Source: Roseivivax sediminis
GTDB taxonomy: Bacteria > Pseudomonadota > Alphaproteobacteria > Rhodobacterales > Rhodobacteraceae
Length of the DNA: 64,000 nt
Reading direction: 5' to 3'
Assembly: GCF_900112685.1 (NCBI RefSeq)
Contig: NZ_FOMS01000008.1
Span: 185,680 to 249,679 of the forward strand
Shown: positions 44,622 to 52,737 of the stretch, piece by piece
Layout: the number at the start of each line of letters is the position of its first letter
Numbering within the stretch: position 1 is the stretch's first letter
Notes under the pieces: generated by a model
What the model was told of the DNA's origin: nothing
The model's database searches: none
What the model saw: the letters and a program-made list of their open reading frames with translations, nothing else
Translations under genes and position numbers: made by a program

Positions 44622-45961
44622 CACAAACCCAAATTCTTCATCTGCTCATCAATAAAGAAATCTCTATAGGCTGCTGGCGCGTTGACGGGCTCCCCGGCCG
44701 CGCTCAATTCTATTAACGTTATTTTATTCTCCAACCTAAATCTCTCAAAAAACAATATAGCCACATCTCCGCTGTCTATTTCACCCTTCATTACTGAGCG
44801 CCGAATCCTATCCACAATAAAGTCACTGTGCGTCTCCAATACGTAACTGGCATTATTCTCCTTAAAGGAATCTACGAAATACTGCCCTAAAGCCGCCTGA
44901 GCCTTCGGATGCAAATGAACCTCTGGCTGCTGAACCAAGAACTTTGATGACCTCCCTGCGGTCGCCACACTATAAACGATGGGGAGCACCTGACTCGTCC
45001 CATAACCTAGGTCGACCAGATTTGTTCGCGGCCCCCCATGTGAAAACTGGATCTGAAATGGGTCACTAGCGGTCTGGCCAAATGACTTAACTAAGATCTC
45101 ACTGAACATGTCGGAATTTCTGCCGAACTCCTCCAAGGCACTCTTGAGCTCACCCCAACTACTGTCGGACCTAGAACGAGAGCGGTAGAGTTTAGCAATT
45201 TCAAAAGGTACATGAGTTCCGTCAGAATCCTCCGATTCAACCCCCGGCGTGTAAGTTCTCTGCGGTCGCGTACGTATTGCTGAAGTTGCACTTACCGAGT
45301 TCGGCAGATGATTCGAAATGGCTAAGGCTGCTGCGACAATGCGCTCGACTTCAGAAACCTCTTCGTCTGATAAATCAAAGCCACTCTCCGCCTCTAGACC
45401 AATACGAAAATTGAGATCTTGCAATACAAACGGCCAATATCTAGCCAAATCTGATCGAAATGAACTAGGGTAAGATGAACTGTCTCCCACTTGCCTCCTA
45501 ATTCCTTTGGCTCCAAAATATTCTATACGCAACTTGTCGGAAACTATCGACAACAGCAGCGAACGCCTTTGAGCACTGAATCGGATGGAAGATATTCCTG
45601 CTTGAGAATCCATTCTAGCAAAAGTCATTGACACATCAACATTTACTGGCCGACTTGACCGTTGAGGCCCTGCGCCATCAAGAACCACGGGGAATCTCCC
45701 TGATATCCGGAAATCGCGAGCTCTCCCTCCCCTCCCCCCTCTGAAGTGAGCAATCTGATCGTACGTTCCGAGTTGGAACGGATCGCCGTTGAAGGTCGGA
45801 ATCACGTCTAGCGAAAGAAAATCCAGTAAATACTTCAACCCTGCAAGAAATGAAGTTTTCCCAGCGCTATTCTCACCCACCAATACAGTAAGCGGCCTAA
45901 TAGGGACGCCCCTCTGCTGTTGAAAACCTCTAAAGTCTTGGAACCCAACTTGAAAGGTCAT
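44621..45961 (-). CDS. AAA15/OLD-like ATPase (RecF/SMC-type ABC ATPase)
   Basis: 446 residues. Walker A GENSAGKT (29-36) after LTVLV; ABC-signature-like LGYGTSQVLP (~318-327); Walker B QPEVHLHP (345-352); switch ETHSD (376-380). The order and the QPE-HLHP form match AAA15/DUF3696-type ATPases that work with a nuclease in anti-phage systems (OLD, PARIS, Septu-like) rather than transporters; no Toprim domain follows. First gene of a two-gene operon with the PIN protein. GGAAG lies before the ATG at 45961. AT-rich codon use indicates recent acquisition. Function as a sensor or effector ATPase is inference. Confidence 0.85.
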   Translation of the reverse strand: MTFQVGFQDFRGFQQQRGVPIRPLTVLVGENSAGKTSFLAGLKYLLDFLSLDVIPTFNGDPFQLGTYDQIAHFRGGRGGRARDFRISGRFPVVLDGAGPQRSSRPVNVDVSMTFARMDSQAGISSIRFSAQRRSLLLSIVSDKLRIEYFGAKGIRRQVGDSSSYPSSFRSDLARYWPFVLQDLNFRIGLEAESGFDLSDEEVSEVERIVAAALAISNHLPNSVSATSAIRTRPQRTYTPGVESEDSDGTHVPFEIAKLYRSRSRSDSSWGELKSALEEFGRNSDMFSEILVKSFGQTASDPFQIQFSHGGPRTNLVDLGYGTSQVLPIVYSVATAGRSSKFLVQQPEVHLHPKAQAALGQYFVDSFKENNASYVLETHSDFIVDRIRRSVMKGEIDSGDVAILFFERFRLENKITLIELSAAGEPVNAPAAYRDFFIDEQMKNLGL

Positions 45962-46023
45962 GACCGCTTCCTGCTTGAGAACAACATAGCACCCGACATA
46001 GCTAACCTATTATCGCTTTTCCA

Positions 46024-46051
46024 TTAATAATTGTCTTTGCGCATTGTTCAA
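46024..46051 (-). promoter_or_regulatory. Putative promoter of the ATPase/PIN operon
   Basis: On the minus strand TTGAAC (46051-46046), a 16-nt spacer and TATTAA (46029-46024), about 60 nt before the ATPase ATG, all in island DNA. The module would thus be expressed independently of neighbouring genes. Confidence 0.45.
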
Positions 46052-46093
46052 GCAAGCTTTGACAGAGTGCTGTTATCCGGCCGACCACCCCCC

Positions 46094-46507
46094 TCACGCA
46101 TCCTTCGCCATCCACTCCGCCGTCTTGCCCCAGCCCGGACGGTCGCGGGCCTTCTCCAGCACGAGGTCGGGGCGCATCACCACGTCGGTGCAGTCCGGCC
46201 CGTCCAGGATATGCGCCAGCTTGAGGTGCATGAACGCCCGCAGCACCTTGTTGATGCGCGGCTGGTAGCCCGGCCCGATCCCCTTGAAGAACTTCACCAC
46301 GTCCGCGTCGAGCCGGATGGTCACCTTCACCGACTTGCCGTCCCGGTGATCGCGGTCGCGGCTGATCGTGTGCCATTCGCGCGGCACCCGGCGCCCGGCC
46401 AGGAACTTGTCCAGAAGCTCGGATTCGAGGATCTCCATCGCGTCGATGGCAAAGGAATGGTGGATGCGCTCCGTCTTGGTCATCCGCTTGGGGTCGATCG
46501 TCCGCAT
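46094..46507 (-). CDS. BrnA-like antitoxin family protein (orphan)
   Basis: 137 residues. The central part, VKVTIRLDADVVKFFKGIGPGYQPRIN followed by KVLRAFMHL, is the BrnA/ribbon-helix-helix-type domain of type II antitoxins; the N-terminal TKTERIHHSFAIDAMEILES and C-terminal helices are extra. No BrnT toxin gene is adjacent, so it is an orphan and may act as a stand-alone DNA-binding regulator. Start ATG 46507 is preferred (GGAG at good spacing); ATG 46606 is an in-frame alternative without a ribosome site. GC-rich codons: native, not part of the island. Confidence 0.75.
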   Translation of the reverse strand: MRTIDPKRMTKTERIHHSFAIDAMEILESELLDKFLAGRRVPREWHTISRDRDHRDGKSVKVTIRLDADVVKFFKGIGPGYQPRINKVLRAFMHLKLAHILDGPDCTDVVMRPDLVLEKARDRPGWGKTAEWMAKDA

Positions 46508-46636
46508 GGGGGCCTCCGCTCCTTGATCTCGCGTCGCCTCCATCCTGCGCCGAATTTCCTCAACGCGGGCCTGAGACTGCGTGCGCCGGGGCAAGACCCG
46601 TGCCATACCGGTGCCATACGCGGGCCAGCCCCCCGC

Positions 46637-46664
46637 TTGACCCGTCCGGGCCCCGATGTAGGCT
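46637..46664 (+). promoter_or_regulatory. Putative promoter of the DUF4170-waaA-lpxK operon
   Basis: TTGACC (46637-46642), a 16-nt spacer and TAGGCT (46659-46664), 40 nt before the DUF4170 ATG. Confidence 0.45.
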
Positions 46665-46703
46665 CCCGCGCGGGAGGGAGAGGTAAACGCCGAAGGAGCG
46701 CCC

Positions 46704-46934
46704 ATGCAACGCCTGCACCTCGTCTATGGCGGAGAGTTGACGGACCCGGCCCAGCCCGAGTTCCGCGCCGTGGAGGACATACACGTCGTCGGGATCTTCC
46801 CCGATTACGACAGCGCCTACGACGCCTGGAAGGAATGGGCGATGAAGACCGTGGACAACGCCCACATGCGGTATTTCCTTGTCCCGTTGCGGCACGAGGA
46901 AAGCCCGGCCGCGCCCAAGGAAGGGGCAGGCTGA
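46704..46934 (+). CDS. DUF4170 domain-containing protein
   Basis: 76 residues, full length for DUF4170: HLVYGGELTDPAQPEFRAVE, DIHVVGIFPDYDSAYDAWK, AMKTVDNAHMRYFLVPLRH. A small cytosolic protein that in alphaproteobacteria is nearly always encoded just before waaA, so a link to Kdo transfer is likely but its function is not known. AAGGAG precedes the ATG. Stops 4 nt before the waaA start. Confidence 0.93.
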   Translation: MQRLHLVYGGELTDPAQPEFRAVEDIHVVGIFPDYDSAYDAWKEWAMKTVDNAHMRYFLVPLRHEESPAAPKEGAG

Positions 46935-46938
46935 CCCC

Positions 46939-48129
46939 TTGGCGAAGCGGCCCCTGTCCCTGACCACCTACCTCGCGGCGCAGCGCGGGCCGGCGACCCC
47001 GGCGCCGCCCCGCCCACCGCGTCCCGCCGGTCCGCTGGTCTGGCTGCACGCCGGCAGCGCCGCGGAGGCCCGCGCGCTGTTAACGCTTTCCGCCCGCCTC
47101 GACGCGCAGACCTCCCAGGTGTCGTTCCTGCGCACCGGCGACTGGCCCGACGCGGAGCTTCTGCCCTCGGAAACCCTTGGCGACATTCAGGAATTTCTCG
47201 ATCACTGGCGTCCGGACGTGGCCCTCTGGACCGGCACGAACCTGCGCCCCGCGCTCCTCTGGGACGCCCGCGACCGCGGCATCCCGCTCCTCCTCGCGGA
47301 CCCCGGAGGCCCCGTCCACGGCGCCCCCGCCCCCCGCTGGCTGCCCGACACGGTGCCGCTAACCCTTTCATTGTTCGACACGATCTTCGTCCCCGACGGT
47401 CACGCCGAACGCCGCCTGCCGCGCGTGTCGCTCGGCCGCGCCCAGATCCGCCGCACCGGCGCCCTGACCGAAACCACGCTCCCCCTCGACTGCAACGAGG
47501 ACCTCCTCGAAGAGACCCTCACCGCCCTATCCGGCCGCCCCGTCTGGCTCGCCGCCCACCTCCGCGGCAGCGAGGCACCGCAGGTGCTCGAGGCGCATCG
47601 CCGCGCCGCACGGCTCTCCCACCGCCTGCTTCTCGCCCTCGTACCCGAGACACCGGAAGATGCCGTCGAGACCGGCCGCGCCGCCGAGCAGAGCGATCTG
47701 CGGCTCTGCCGCTGGGATGACGGCGAGGTTCCCGACGAGACCACGCAGGTGGTGCTTTGCGACGGGCCGGACGAGATCGGGCTCTGGTATCGTCTTGCAC
47801 CGCTTGCCTTTCTCGGCGGATCGCTCTCTCCCGGCCACGGCGGGACCGATCCGTTCGAGGCCGCGGCGCTCGGCACGGCGATCCTCTACGGGCCGAACGT
47901 GGGCCGCCATCTCGACTCCTATACGACGCTGGTGGACGCGGGCGCCGCGCGCATCGTGCGCGACGAGGATTCGCTTTCGGGCGCAGTGTCTCACTTGCTC
48001 GCACCGGACCGTGCGGCAGCGATGGCGCATGCCGGCTGGGACGTTGTTTCCCACGGGGCTGGGGCAACCGATGCGGTGATCGACCGGGTGATCGAATTGC
48101 TCGACACTCCGCACGCCGGAGCCGCCTGA
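46939..48129 (+). CDS. waaA: 3-deoxy-D-manno-octulosonic acid transferase
   Basis: 396 residues. Kdo transferase (GT30), which adds Kdo to lipid IVA at the inner membrane's cytoplasmic face. Seen: [15 protein letters not shown] (acceptor-domain Gly/Ala loop), [14 protein letters not shown], and the donor site [29 protein letters not shown], with the conserved Gly-His-Asn-like and PxE regions. It lacks the N-terminal membrane anchor of E. coli WaaA, as in Rhodobacterales. Start TTG at 46939 is chosen since it lies 4 nt after the DUF4170 stop and gives MAKRPLSL. Overlaps lpxK by 1 bp. Confidence 0.9.
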   Translation: MAKRPLSLTTYLAAQRGPATPAPPRPPRPAGPLVWLHAGSAAEARALLTLSARLDAQTSQVSFLRTGDWPDAELLPSETLGDIQEFLDHWRPDVALWTGTNLRPALLWDARDRGIPLLLADPGGPVHGAPAPRWLPDTVPLTLSLFDTIFVPDGHAERRLPRVSLGRAQIRRTGALTETTLPLDCNEDLLEETLTALSGRPVWLAAHLRGSEAPQVLEAHRRAARLSHRLLLALVPETPEDAVETGRAAEQSDLRLCRWDDGEVPDETTQVVLCDGPDEIGLWYRLAPLAFLGGSLSPGHGGTDPFEAAALGTAILYGPNVGRHLDSYTTLVDAGAARIVRDEDSLSGAVSHLLAPDRAAAMAHAGWDVVSHGAGATDAVIDRVIELLDTPHAGAA

Positions 48130-49115
48130 TGCGCGCGCCGCGTTTCTGGGACCGCCCACCCGCAACGCCGGGGCTTGCGGCACGGCTGCTTGCTCCGGCC
48201 GGATGGGTCACGGCGGCGGCCACCGCCCGACGGCTGCGCAGACCCGGGCGGCGCGTAGGTCCGCCGGTGATCTGCGTCGGCAACCTGCACGCCGGCGGCA
48301 CCGGCAAGACCCCGACCGTGATCGCGCTGCTGGAGCGGCTTTCCCAAAGGGGAATCGCGGCGCATGTCGTCACCCGGGGCTACGGGGGCGCGCTGGACGG
48401 ACCGGTCCGGGTCTGTCCGAACCGGCACGGGGCGGCCGAGACTGGGGACGAGCCACTCTTCCTGGCGTCCTTCGCGCCGGTCTGGGTGGCCAGAGACCGG
48501 GCCGCGGGGGCCGCGGCCGCGGCAAAGGAGGGTGCGGAGGTTATCGTCCTCGACGACGGGTTCCAGAATCCCGCGCTCGAGAAGAACCTGTCGCTCGTGG
48601 TGGTCGATGCGGCGCGCGGCTTCGGCAATGGGCGATGCCTGCCCGCCGGCCCCCTGCGAGAGCCTGTCGACGCCGGGCTCGCCCGCGCCGATGTGGTTCT
48701 GTCGATCGGCGACGCGGACGCTCAGGCCCGCTTTTCCGAAGCCTGGGGCGCCGCGCTCCCGCAGCCCCGGATCACGGGCGTGATGGAGCCGCTGCCGACG
48801 GGCATGCCCTGGGAGGGCCTGCCCACGCTGGCCTTCGCCGGCATTGGCCATCCCGAGAAATTCTTTGCCACGCTGCGCGCTCTCGGCGCCGACCTGAAAC
48901 GGGCAGAAGCACTGGATGACCACCAGCCGCTGACGCCGGCACTGATGACGCGGCTCGAATCCGACGCCCGGGCCCTCGGGGCCCAGATGGTCACGACGGA
49001 GAAGGACGCCGTGCGACTGCCTCCGCAATTTCGCGCCAAGGTGCTGATGGTGCCCGTCCGGCTGCGACTGACCGAGGCAGAGGCGCTCGACAGCGCGCTG
49101 GACAGGCTGCTGTGA
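48129..49115 (+). CDS. lpxK: Tetraacyldisaccharide 4'-kinase
   Basis: 328 residues. Phosphorylates the 4' position of the lipid A disaccharide. P-loop [18 protein letters not shown] near 48-65, the catalytic DDGFQN motif (Asp pair) at ~135, and [22 protein letters not shown], all LpxK signatures. N-terminal hydrophobic helix for membrane association ([19 protein letters not shown]). ATG overlaps the waaA stop by one base (TGATG), translational coupling. Convergent with the N-formylglutamate amidohydrolase gene with no gap. Confidence 0.96.
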   Translation: MRAPRFWDRPPATPGLAARLLAPAGWVTAAATARRLRRPGRRVGPPVICVGNLHAGGTGKTPTVIALLERLSQRGIAAHVVTRGYGGALDGPVRVCPNRHGAAETGDEPLFLASFAPVWVARDRAAGAAAAAKEGAEVIVLDDGFQNPALEKNLSLVVVDAARGFGNGRCLPAGPLREPVDAGLARADVVLSIGDADAQARFSEAWGAALPQPRITGVMEPLPTGMPWEGLPTLAFAGIGHPEKFFATLRALGADLKRAEALDDHQPLTPALMTRLESDARALGAQMVTTEKDAVRLPPQFRAKVLMVPVRLRLTEAEALDSALDRLL

Positions 49116-49979
49116 CTACTCGGCGGCGACACGGTCCGGCTCGGCCGAACCGATCGCGGCGATGTCCGCGATGATCCCGCGCAGGAGCTTGCGGAAGGCA
49201 TGGAAGTTGGCGTTCGGCCGGATCCGGACCTCGTCCATGTAGATGGCGCGGTCGATCTCGATCTGCACGGCGTGCTGGCGCCGCGCGGGCCGGCCGTAAT
49301 GCTGGGTGATGAAGGCACCGGCAAAGGGCGTGTTGCGCGACACCGAGAAGCCTGCGGCGATGAACGCCCCCTCGACCCGGTCGACCATATGCGACGCGGC
49401 GGAGGCGCCGAAGCGGTCGCCGATGACGATGTCGGGTCGCCGCGCGCCGCCGCGGGCGACGCCGTCCACCGCCTCGTGCGGCATGGAGTGACAGTCGATC
49501 AGAAGCGACTCTCCGAAATCCGCATGCGCTTCGTCGAGGCAGCGCTGCAGCGCGCGATGATAGGGTCGCCAGTAGTCCCGGATGCGGCGGTCGGCCTCTT
49601 CCAGCGGCAGCTTGCCACGGTAGATCGCCCGCCCGTTGGCCACCACGCGCGGCACAACGCCGAGGCCCGATGCCACGCGCGGATTGTGCCCGGCCCGGCG
49701 CACCCCATCGATCAGCGCGGGGTCGAGTTCATCCGAGGCGCGGTTGAGGTCGACGAAGGCGCGCGGGGCCCCCGCCTTCAGGAAGGCAGCGCCGAATTGC
49801 GGCGCGCAGTCGAAGAGCCGGTCGACATAGGCATCCTCCGACGAGCGGATCGAATGTTCGTCGAGAAGGGTGTGCCGCAGGAACGACCACGGATAGTCGC
49901 GCCCGCTGTGCGGCGAGGCGAAGACCACGCAGGAGGTCAGCGCCTCCGGACGAAAAAGGTGATAGGCAACCTTGGGCAT
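49116..49979 (-). CDS. N-formylglutamate amidohydrolase family protein
   Basis: 287 residues. FGase motif VVFASPHSGRDYP near the N-terminus, FVDLNRASDELDPA, GLGVVPRVVANGRAIYRGKL and LLIDCHSMP (metal/catalytic His). Hydrolyses N-formyl-L-glutamate (histidine degradation) or a related N-acyl amino acid; the hut genes are not nearby. GGAGGAG precedes ATG 49979; GTG 49985 two codons earlier is possible. Its stop abuts lpxK, so the two genes converge tail to tail. Confidence 0.93.
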   Translation of the reverse strand: MPKVAYHLFRPEALTSCVVFASPHSGRDYPWSFLRHTLLDEHSIRSSEDAYVDRLFDCAPQFGAAFLKAGAPRAFVDLNRASDELDPALIDGVRRAGHNPRVASGLGVVPRVVANGRAIYRGKLPLEEADRRIRDYWRPYHRALQRCLDEAHADFGESLLIDCHSMPHEAVDGVARGGARRPDIVIGDRFGASAASHMVDRVEGAFIAAGFSVSRNTPFAGAFITQHYGRPARRQHAVQIEIDRAIYMDEVRIRPNANFHAFRKLLRGIIADIAAIGSAEPDRVAAE

Positions 49980-50031
49980 TCGCACTCCTCCGGGATGTCA
50001 TAGCGCGATTCCGCGCGTTGCCAAAAGCCCC

Positions 50032-50060
50032 TTGATCCTGCCTGCGACTCTATTTATAGA
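50032..50060 (+). promoter_or_regulatory. Putative promoter of the tRNA-Val/rpmJ unit
   Basis: TTGATC (50032-50037), a 17-nt spacer and TATAGA (50055-50060), about 78 nt before the tRNA. A short GC hairpin (about 50071-50090) lies in the leader. Confidence 0.55.
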
Positions 50061-50137
50061 CCCCGCTTACCGGCGCGGGGCTCCCGCGCCCCATTTCTTT
50101 GTGGGGTGCCGTCAGGCGGCCAAGTGTCGGAAAAATC

Positions 50138-50212
<75 letters not shown>

Positions 50213-50296
50213 TTCGTTCATCATCCGCGGCGCCGATGCGCCGGGATGCCCGCTAACAATGGCGCGACCGGGCGCCTCGCAATGAGGAGACGACCG

Positions 50297-50422
50297 ATGA
50301 AGGTCAAGAACTCGCTCCGCTCGCTCAAGAACCGCCACCGCGATTGCCGCGTGGTGCGTCGCAAGGGCCGCGTCTACGTCATCAACAAGACCCAGCGCCG
50401 GTTCAAGGCCCGCCAGGGCTGA
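50297..50422 (+). CDS. rpmJ: 50S ribosomal protein L36
   Basis: 41 residues: [20 protein letters not shown], then [21 protein letters not shown]. Only one Cys (Cys17) remains of the four zinc ligands (CCCH) of E. coli L36, so this is the zinc-independent (C-) form usual in alphaproteobacteria. A component of the large subunit. AGGAGA lies 8 nt before the ATG. Followed at once by an intrinsic terminator. Confidence 0.97.
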   Translation: MKVKNSLRSLKNRHRDCRVVRRKGRVYVINKTQRRFKARQG

Positions 50423-50446
50423 GCCGTATCGTGAGGCTGTGACGAG

Positions 50447-50468
50447 GGCCGCCCCCGGGCGGCCTTTT
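50447..50468 (+). terminator. Intrinsic terminator after rpmJ
   Basis: Stem GGCCGCCC (50447-50454) / GGGCGGCC (50457-50464) followed by TTTT. 24 nt after the rpmJ stop. Confidence 0.9.
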
Positions 50469-50508
50469 CGTGTTCGAAATGGGCGCCCGAATTGCGCCGG
50501 CGCATGGC

Positions 50509-50907
50509 TCAGGCACCGAAGATCACTGCGTGCATCACCCGGCCGGGCAGGAGCGTGAAGGCGCCGGTGAGGATCAGCGCCAGCGCGTAGAGCCAGGCCA
50601 TTGCCTGGCGATGCGCGTCGATCCGTTCGGCCCGTGCATGGGCCAGCGCGCGCCAGAGCTGCACCAGGACCAGCACCGACAAAAGGTGTATCGGGCTGAA
50701 CGGCCCGACCATCTGGAAGGTGTGTATCGCGAAACTGCCGAGCGCAACGAAAGCCATGCCGGCGACCCACAAGGTGCCGATGACCCGGTGCGTCCGGGTG
50801 CCCTTGGGCAGCGCGAACTGCACCGCCCCCAACCCCACCGCAACAAGGGCGGCCACCGCGTGCGAGGCGATCACCGGCCCCGCCTGCCAGAGAGGCGCCC
50901 ACGTCAT
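50509..50907 (-). CDS. DUF2306 family membrane protein
   Basis: 132 residues, four hydrophobic helices: HAVAALVAVGLGAVQFAL, VIGTLWVAGMAFVALGSF, IHLLSVLVLVQLWRALA and ALALILTGAFTLLPG. The block FALPKGTRTHRVIGTLW and the His/Arg positions (THR, HRQAMAW) match DUF2306, a small predicted inner-membrane family of unknown function, perhaps haem- or metal-related because of the conserved His residues (inference). ATG 50907 chosen; the frame continues upstream into non-coding DNA. Convergent with rpmJ. Confidence 0.85.
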   Translation of the reverse strand: MTWAPLWQAGPVIASHAVAALVAVGLGAVQFALPKGTRTHRVIGTLWVAGMAFVALGSFAIHTFQMVGPFSPIHLLSVLVLVQLWRALAHARAERIDAHRQAMAWLYALALILTGAFTLLPGRVMHAVIFGA

Positions 50908-51057
50908 TCCGCCACCACGTCCATCACCATCACCGGCCAGAGCACCCGATGCCGCGCAGGCTCGGGCAGGACTGCGACGGTTTCGGCCAAGCGCATGCGG
51001 GCGCCCCATTCATGGTTCCGCCCGCACCGAAGCAGCGCATCGCGGCGCTGGCAAGGC

Positions 51058-52737
51058 TCAGCGACCGAATATCGTCTCCGTCAGAAGCTGCGTCGCCGTG
51101 GCGTTGTCGAGGAAGCCCGACACCTGCAGCCCGCGCGCCTGCTGGTAATTGCGCAGCGCCCGGCGCGTGGCCGCGTCGAAGGTGCCGTCCACCCGGCCCG
51201 GATCGACACCGGCAGCGCGCAGCCGTTGCTCGGCCAGCGCCCGCGCCGCCTGCGGCAGGCCGAGCGCGTTTTCCTGCTCGCGCGCCTGCGCTCCCGCGCC
51301 GGACTGGCCACCGCCATTGGTCCCGTCCGCGCCGCGGAGCGCCCGGATTGCAGCGCGCGCCTCCTGCACGTTCTCGCCGTTCGGAAATTCCTGCAAATAG
51401 TGCCGGTACGCTGCCACCGTGTCCCGATTTTGCGCCACGCGGAAGGCCAGCCGGTCGCGCTCGGTCGCGCGTTGCTCATCCCTCTCCTCGAGCCGCCGCA
51501 GCCGGCTCCGCGCCTGTTCCTCGTAGATCCCGTTCGGGAAGCGGTCGAGATAGGTACGTAGATCCTGCGCACTCGGCTCCTGGCCGAGATCACTCCAATA
51601 GGCACGATCCCGGCGCTCCCGTTCCTGACGCTGGGCCTCTTCGCGCGCTTCCTGGTCGCGCTGCGCCTGCCGCGACTGGGCGGCGATACGGTCGATGTCG
51701 TCTCTGGTCAGGTAACCGGTCACGGCTCGCTCGTTGTCGCGCTGCCAGGTTTCGATGGCGCTGCGGGTGCCGGGCCCGAAGATCCCGTCCACGCCGCGCG
51801 TATCGTAGTCCAGCGTGGTCAAGTCGCTCTGGATCTCCTGCCGCGCCGTGCGATTGAGGCCGAGCGCGTCTTCCCGTGCTTCAGCCCGGCGCTGCGGGCT
51901 GTCGCGCAGAGCGTTCAGCCGCGCCCGCGCCTCGCGGGCGTTCGGTCCATCGGGATAGGCCGACAGGTAGCGTTCGTAACCGGCGATGTCGTCGCGCGCA
52001 CGGATCGACTGCCAGAGCCGCCGCTCCTTCTCGGCTTCGGCCGATTGGCGGTCGTCATCGCTTCTCGCGCTGCCCTCTTCGGGAATGAAGACCAGCCGCG
52101 GTGGCGCATGCCCCTCCAGTCGCAGCCCCGCGTCCTTGACCGCGTCGACGAAATCGCGCCGCGGTTCGGCCAGCTCCCGGCTCGCCAGGCGCTCGATCTG
52201 CCGCGGCGTACCGCGCACCAGGCTGACGCCATCAGGCAGCGCGATGTCACCCGATCCGGGCGACAGGAAATGCACCCGTTCGAGCGACTCCATCGGCTCC
52301 TCGGCCAGCATCAGAACCGCCCGGCCCGGGAATTCTGCCAGCACGCCCAGCACGTCGGACACGCTCAGCGCACGGGTCATCAGCGGCCCCTCGGCCAGCG
52401 GCCGGGGCGCGCCGATGGAGACGAGGTAGGTGTCCGCCGCCGTGTGCACGAAATGCCCCGACAGGATCACGACCGCACGCTCCGAGGTCGCATTGATCCC
52501 GTGGACGAACTTGACCATCGCCTCGGACATCAACGCGTTGTTGGCCTCCACCTGGGTCACCACCTCGAACCCTTGCCGCTCCAGCGGCCGGGCGGTCGCC
52601 AGAACGCGGTTTGCACCCGAAACGGGCGGCAGCGACTTGTACTCGCCGTTTGCGATGATCAAACCGTGGCCCTGGGCCAGAGCCGCCGCGGCCGACAGAA
52701 CCACGGCAAGCGCGGCGGCTGAGAGGTGTCGGAACAT
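51058..52737 (-). CDS. Secreted caspase-fold protein with peptidoglycan-binding domains; catalytic Cys missing
   Basis: 559 residues. Signal peptide (MFRHLSAAALAVVLSAAAAL, AQG), caspase-like p20 region (~24-215) with the His motif ILSGHF (His95). The strand that should carry the catalytic Cys (D-x-C) reads VLMLAEEPM (~141-149), so peptidase activity is probably lost. Then three ~28-residue helical repeats of the Y-x-YL-x-x-(Y/F)P-x-G type (e.g. GYERYLSAYPDG, TYLDRFPNGIYEEQ, YRHYLQEFPNGENVQ) and two peptidoglycan-binding domains (TLDYDTRGVDGIFGPGTRSA; GVDPGRVDGTFDAATRRALR). A periplasmic scaffold at the cell wall is likely (inference). Confidence 0.82.
   Translation of the reverse strand: MFRHLSAAALAVVLSAAAALAQGHGLIIANGEYKSLPPVSGANRVLATARPLERQGFEVVTQVEANNALMSEAMVKFVHGINATSERAVVILSGHFVHTAADTYLVSIGAPRPLAEGPLMTRALSVSDVLGVLAEFPGRAVLMLAEEPMESLERVHFLSPGSGDIALPDGVSLVRGTPRQIERLASRELAEPRRDFVDAVKDAGLRLEGHAPPRLVFIPEEGSARSDDDRQSAEAEKERRLWQSIRARDDIAGYERYLSAYPDGPNAREARARLNALRDSPQRRAEAREDALGLNRTARQEIQSDLTTLDYDTRGVDGIFGPGTRSAIETWQRDNERAVTGYLTRDDIDRIAAQSRQAQRDQEAREEAQRQERERRDRAYWSDLGQEPSAQDLRTYLDRFPNGIYEEQARSRLRRLEERDEQRATERDRLAFRVAQNRDTVAAYRHYLQEFPNGENVQEARAAIRALRGADGTNGGGQSGAGAQAREQENALGLPQAARALAEQRLRAAGVDPGRVDGTFDAATRRALRNYQQARGLQVSGFLDNATATQLLTETIFGR

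Larger units (their letters stand above)
44180..46090. mobile_element. AT-rich accessory island carrying an ATPase/PIN gene pair
   Basis: Base composition shifts sharply from GC-rich to roughly 45-50% G+C (by eye) between about 44180 and 46090 and returns just before the stop of the BrnA-like gene. Codon use of the two island genes is unlike the neighbours (many A/T third positions). No integrase, transposase, terminal repeat or convincing target duplication is visible, so the insertion mechanism is unknown. Boundaries are approximate. Confidence 0.75.

Noticed and set aside
44180..46090. Direct repeats marking the island ends
   Set aside because: Only short weak matches such as GAGTG near both ends, not distinguishable from chance.
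51058..52737. Active caspase/metacaspase peptidase
   Set aside because: The expected D-x-C strand lacks Cys, so I call it a caspase-fold protein without claiming activity.
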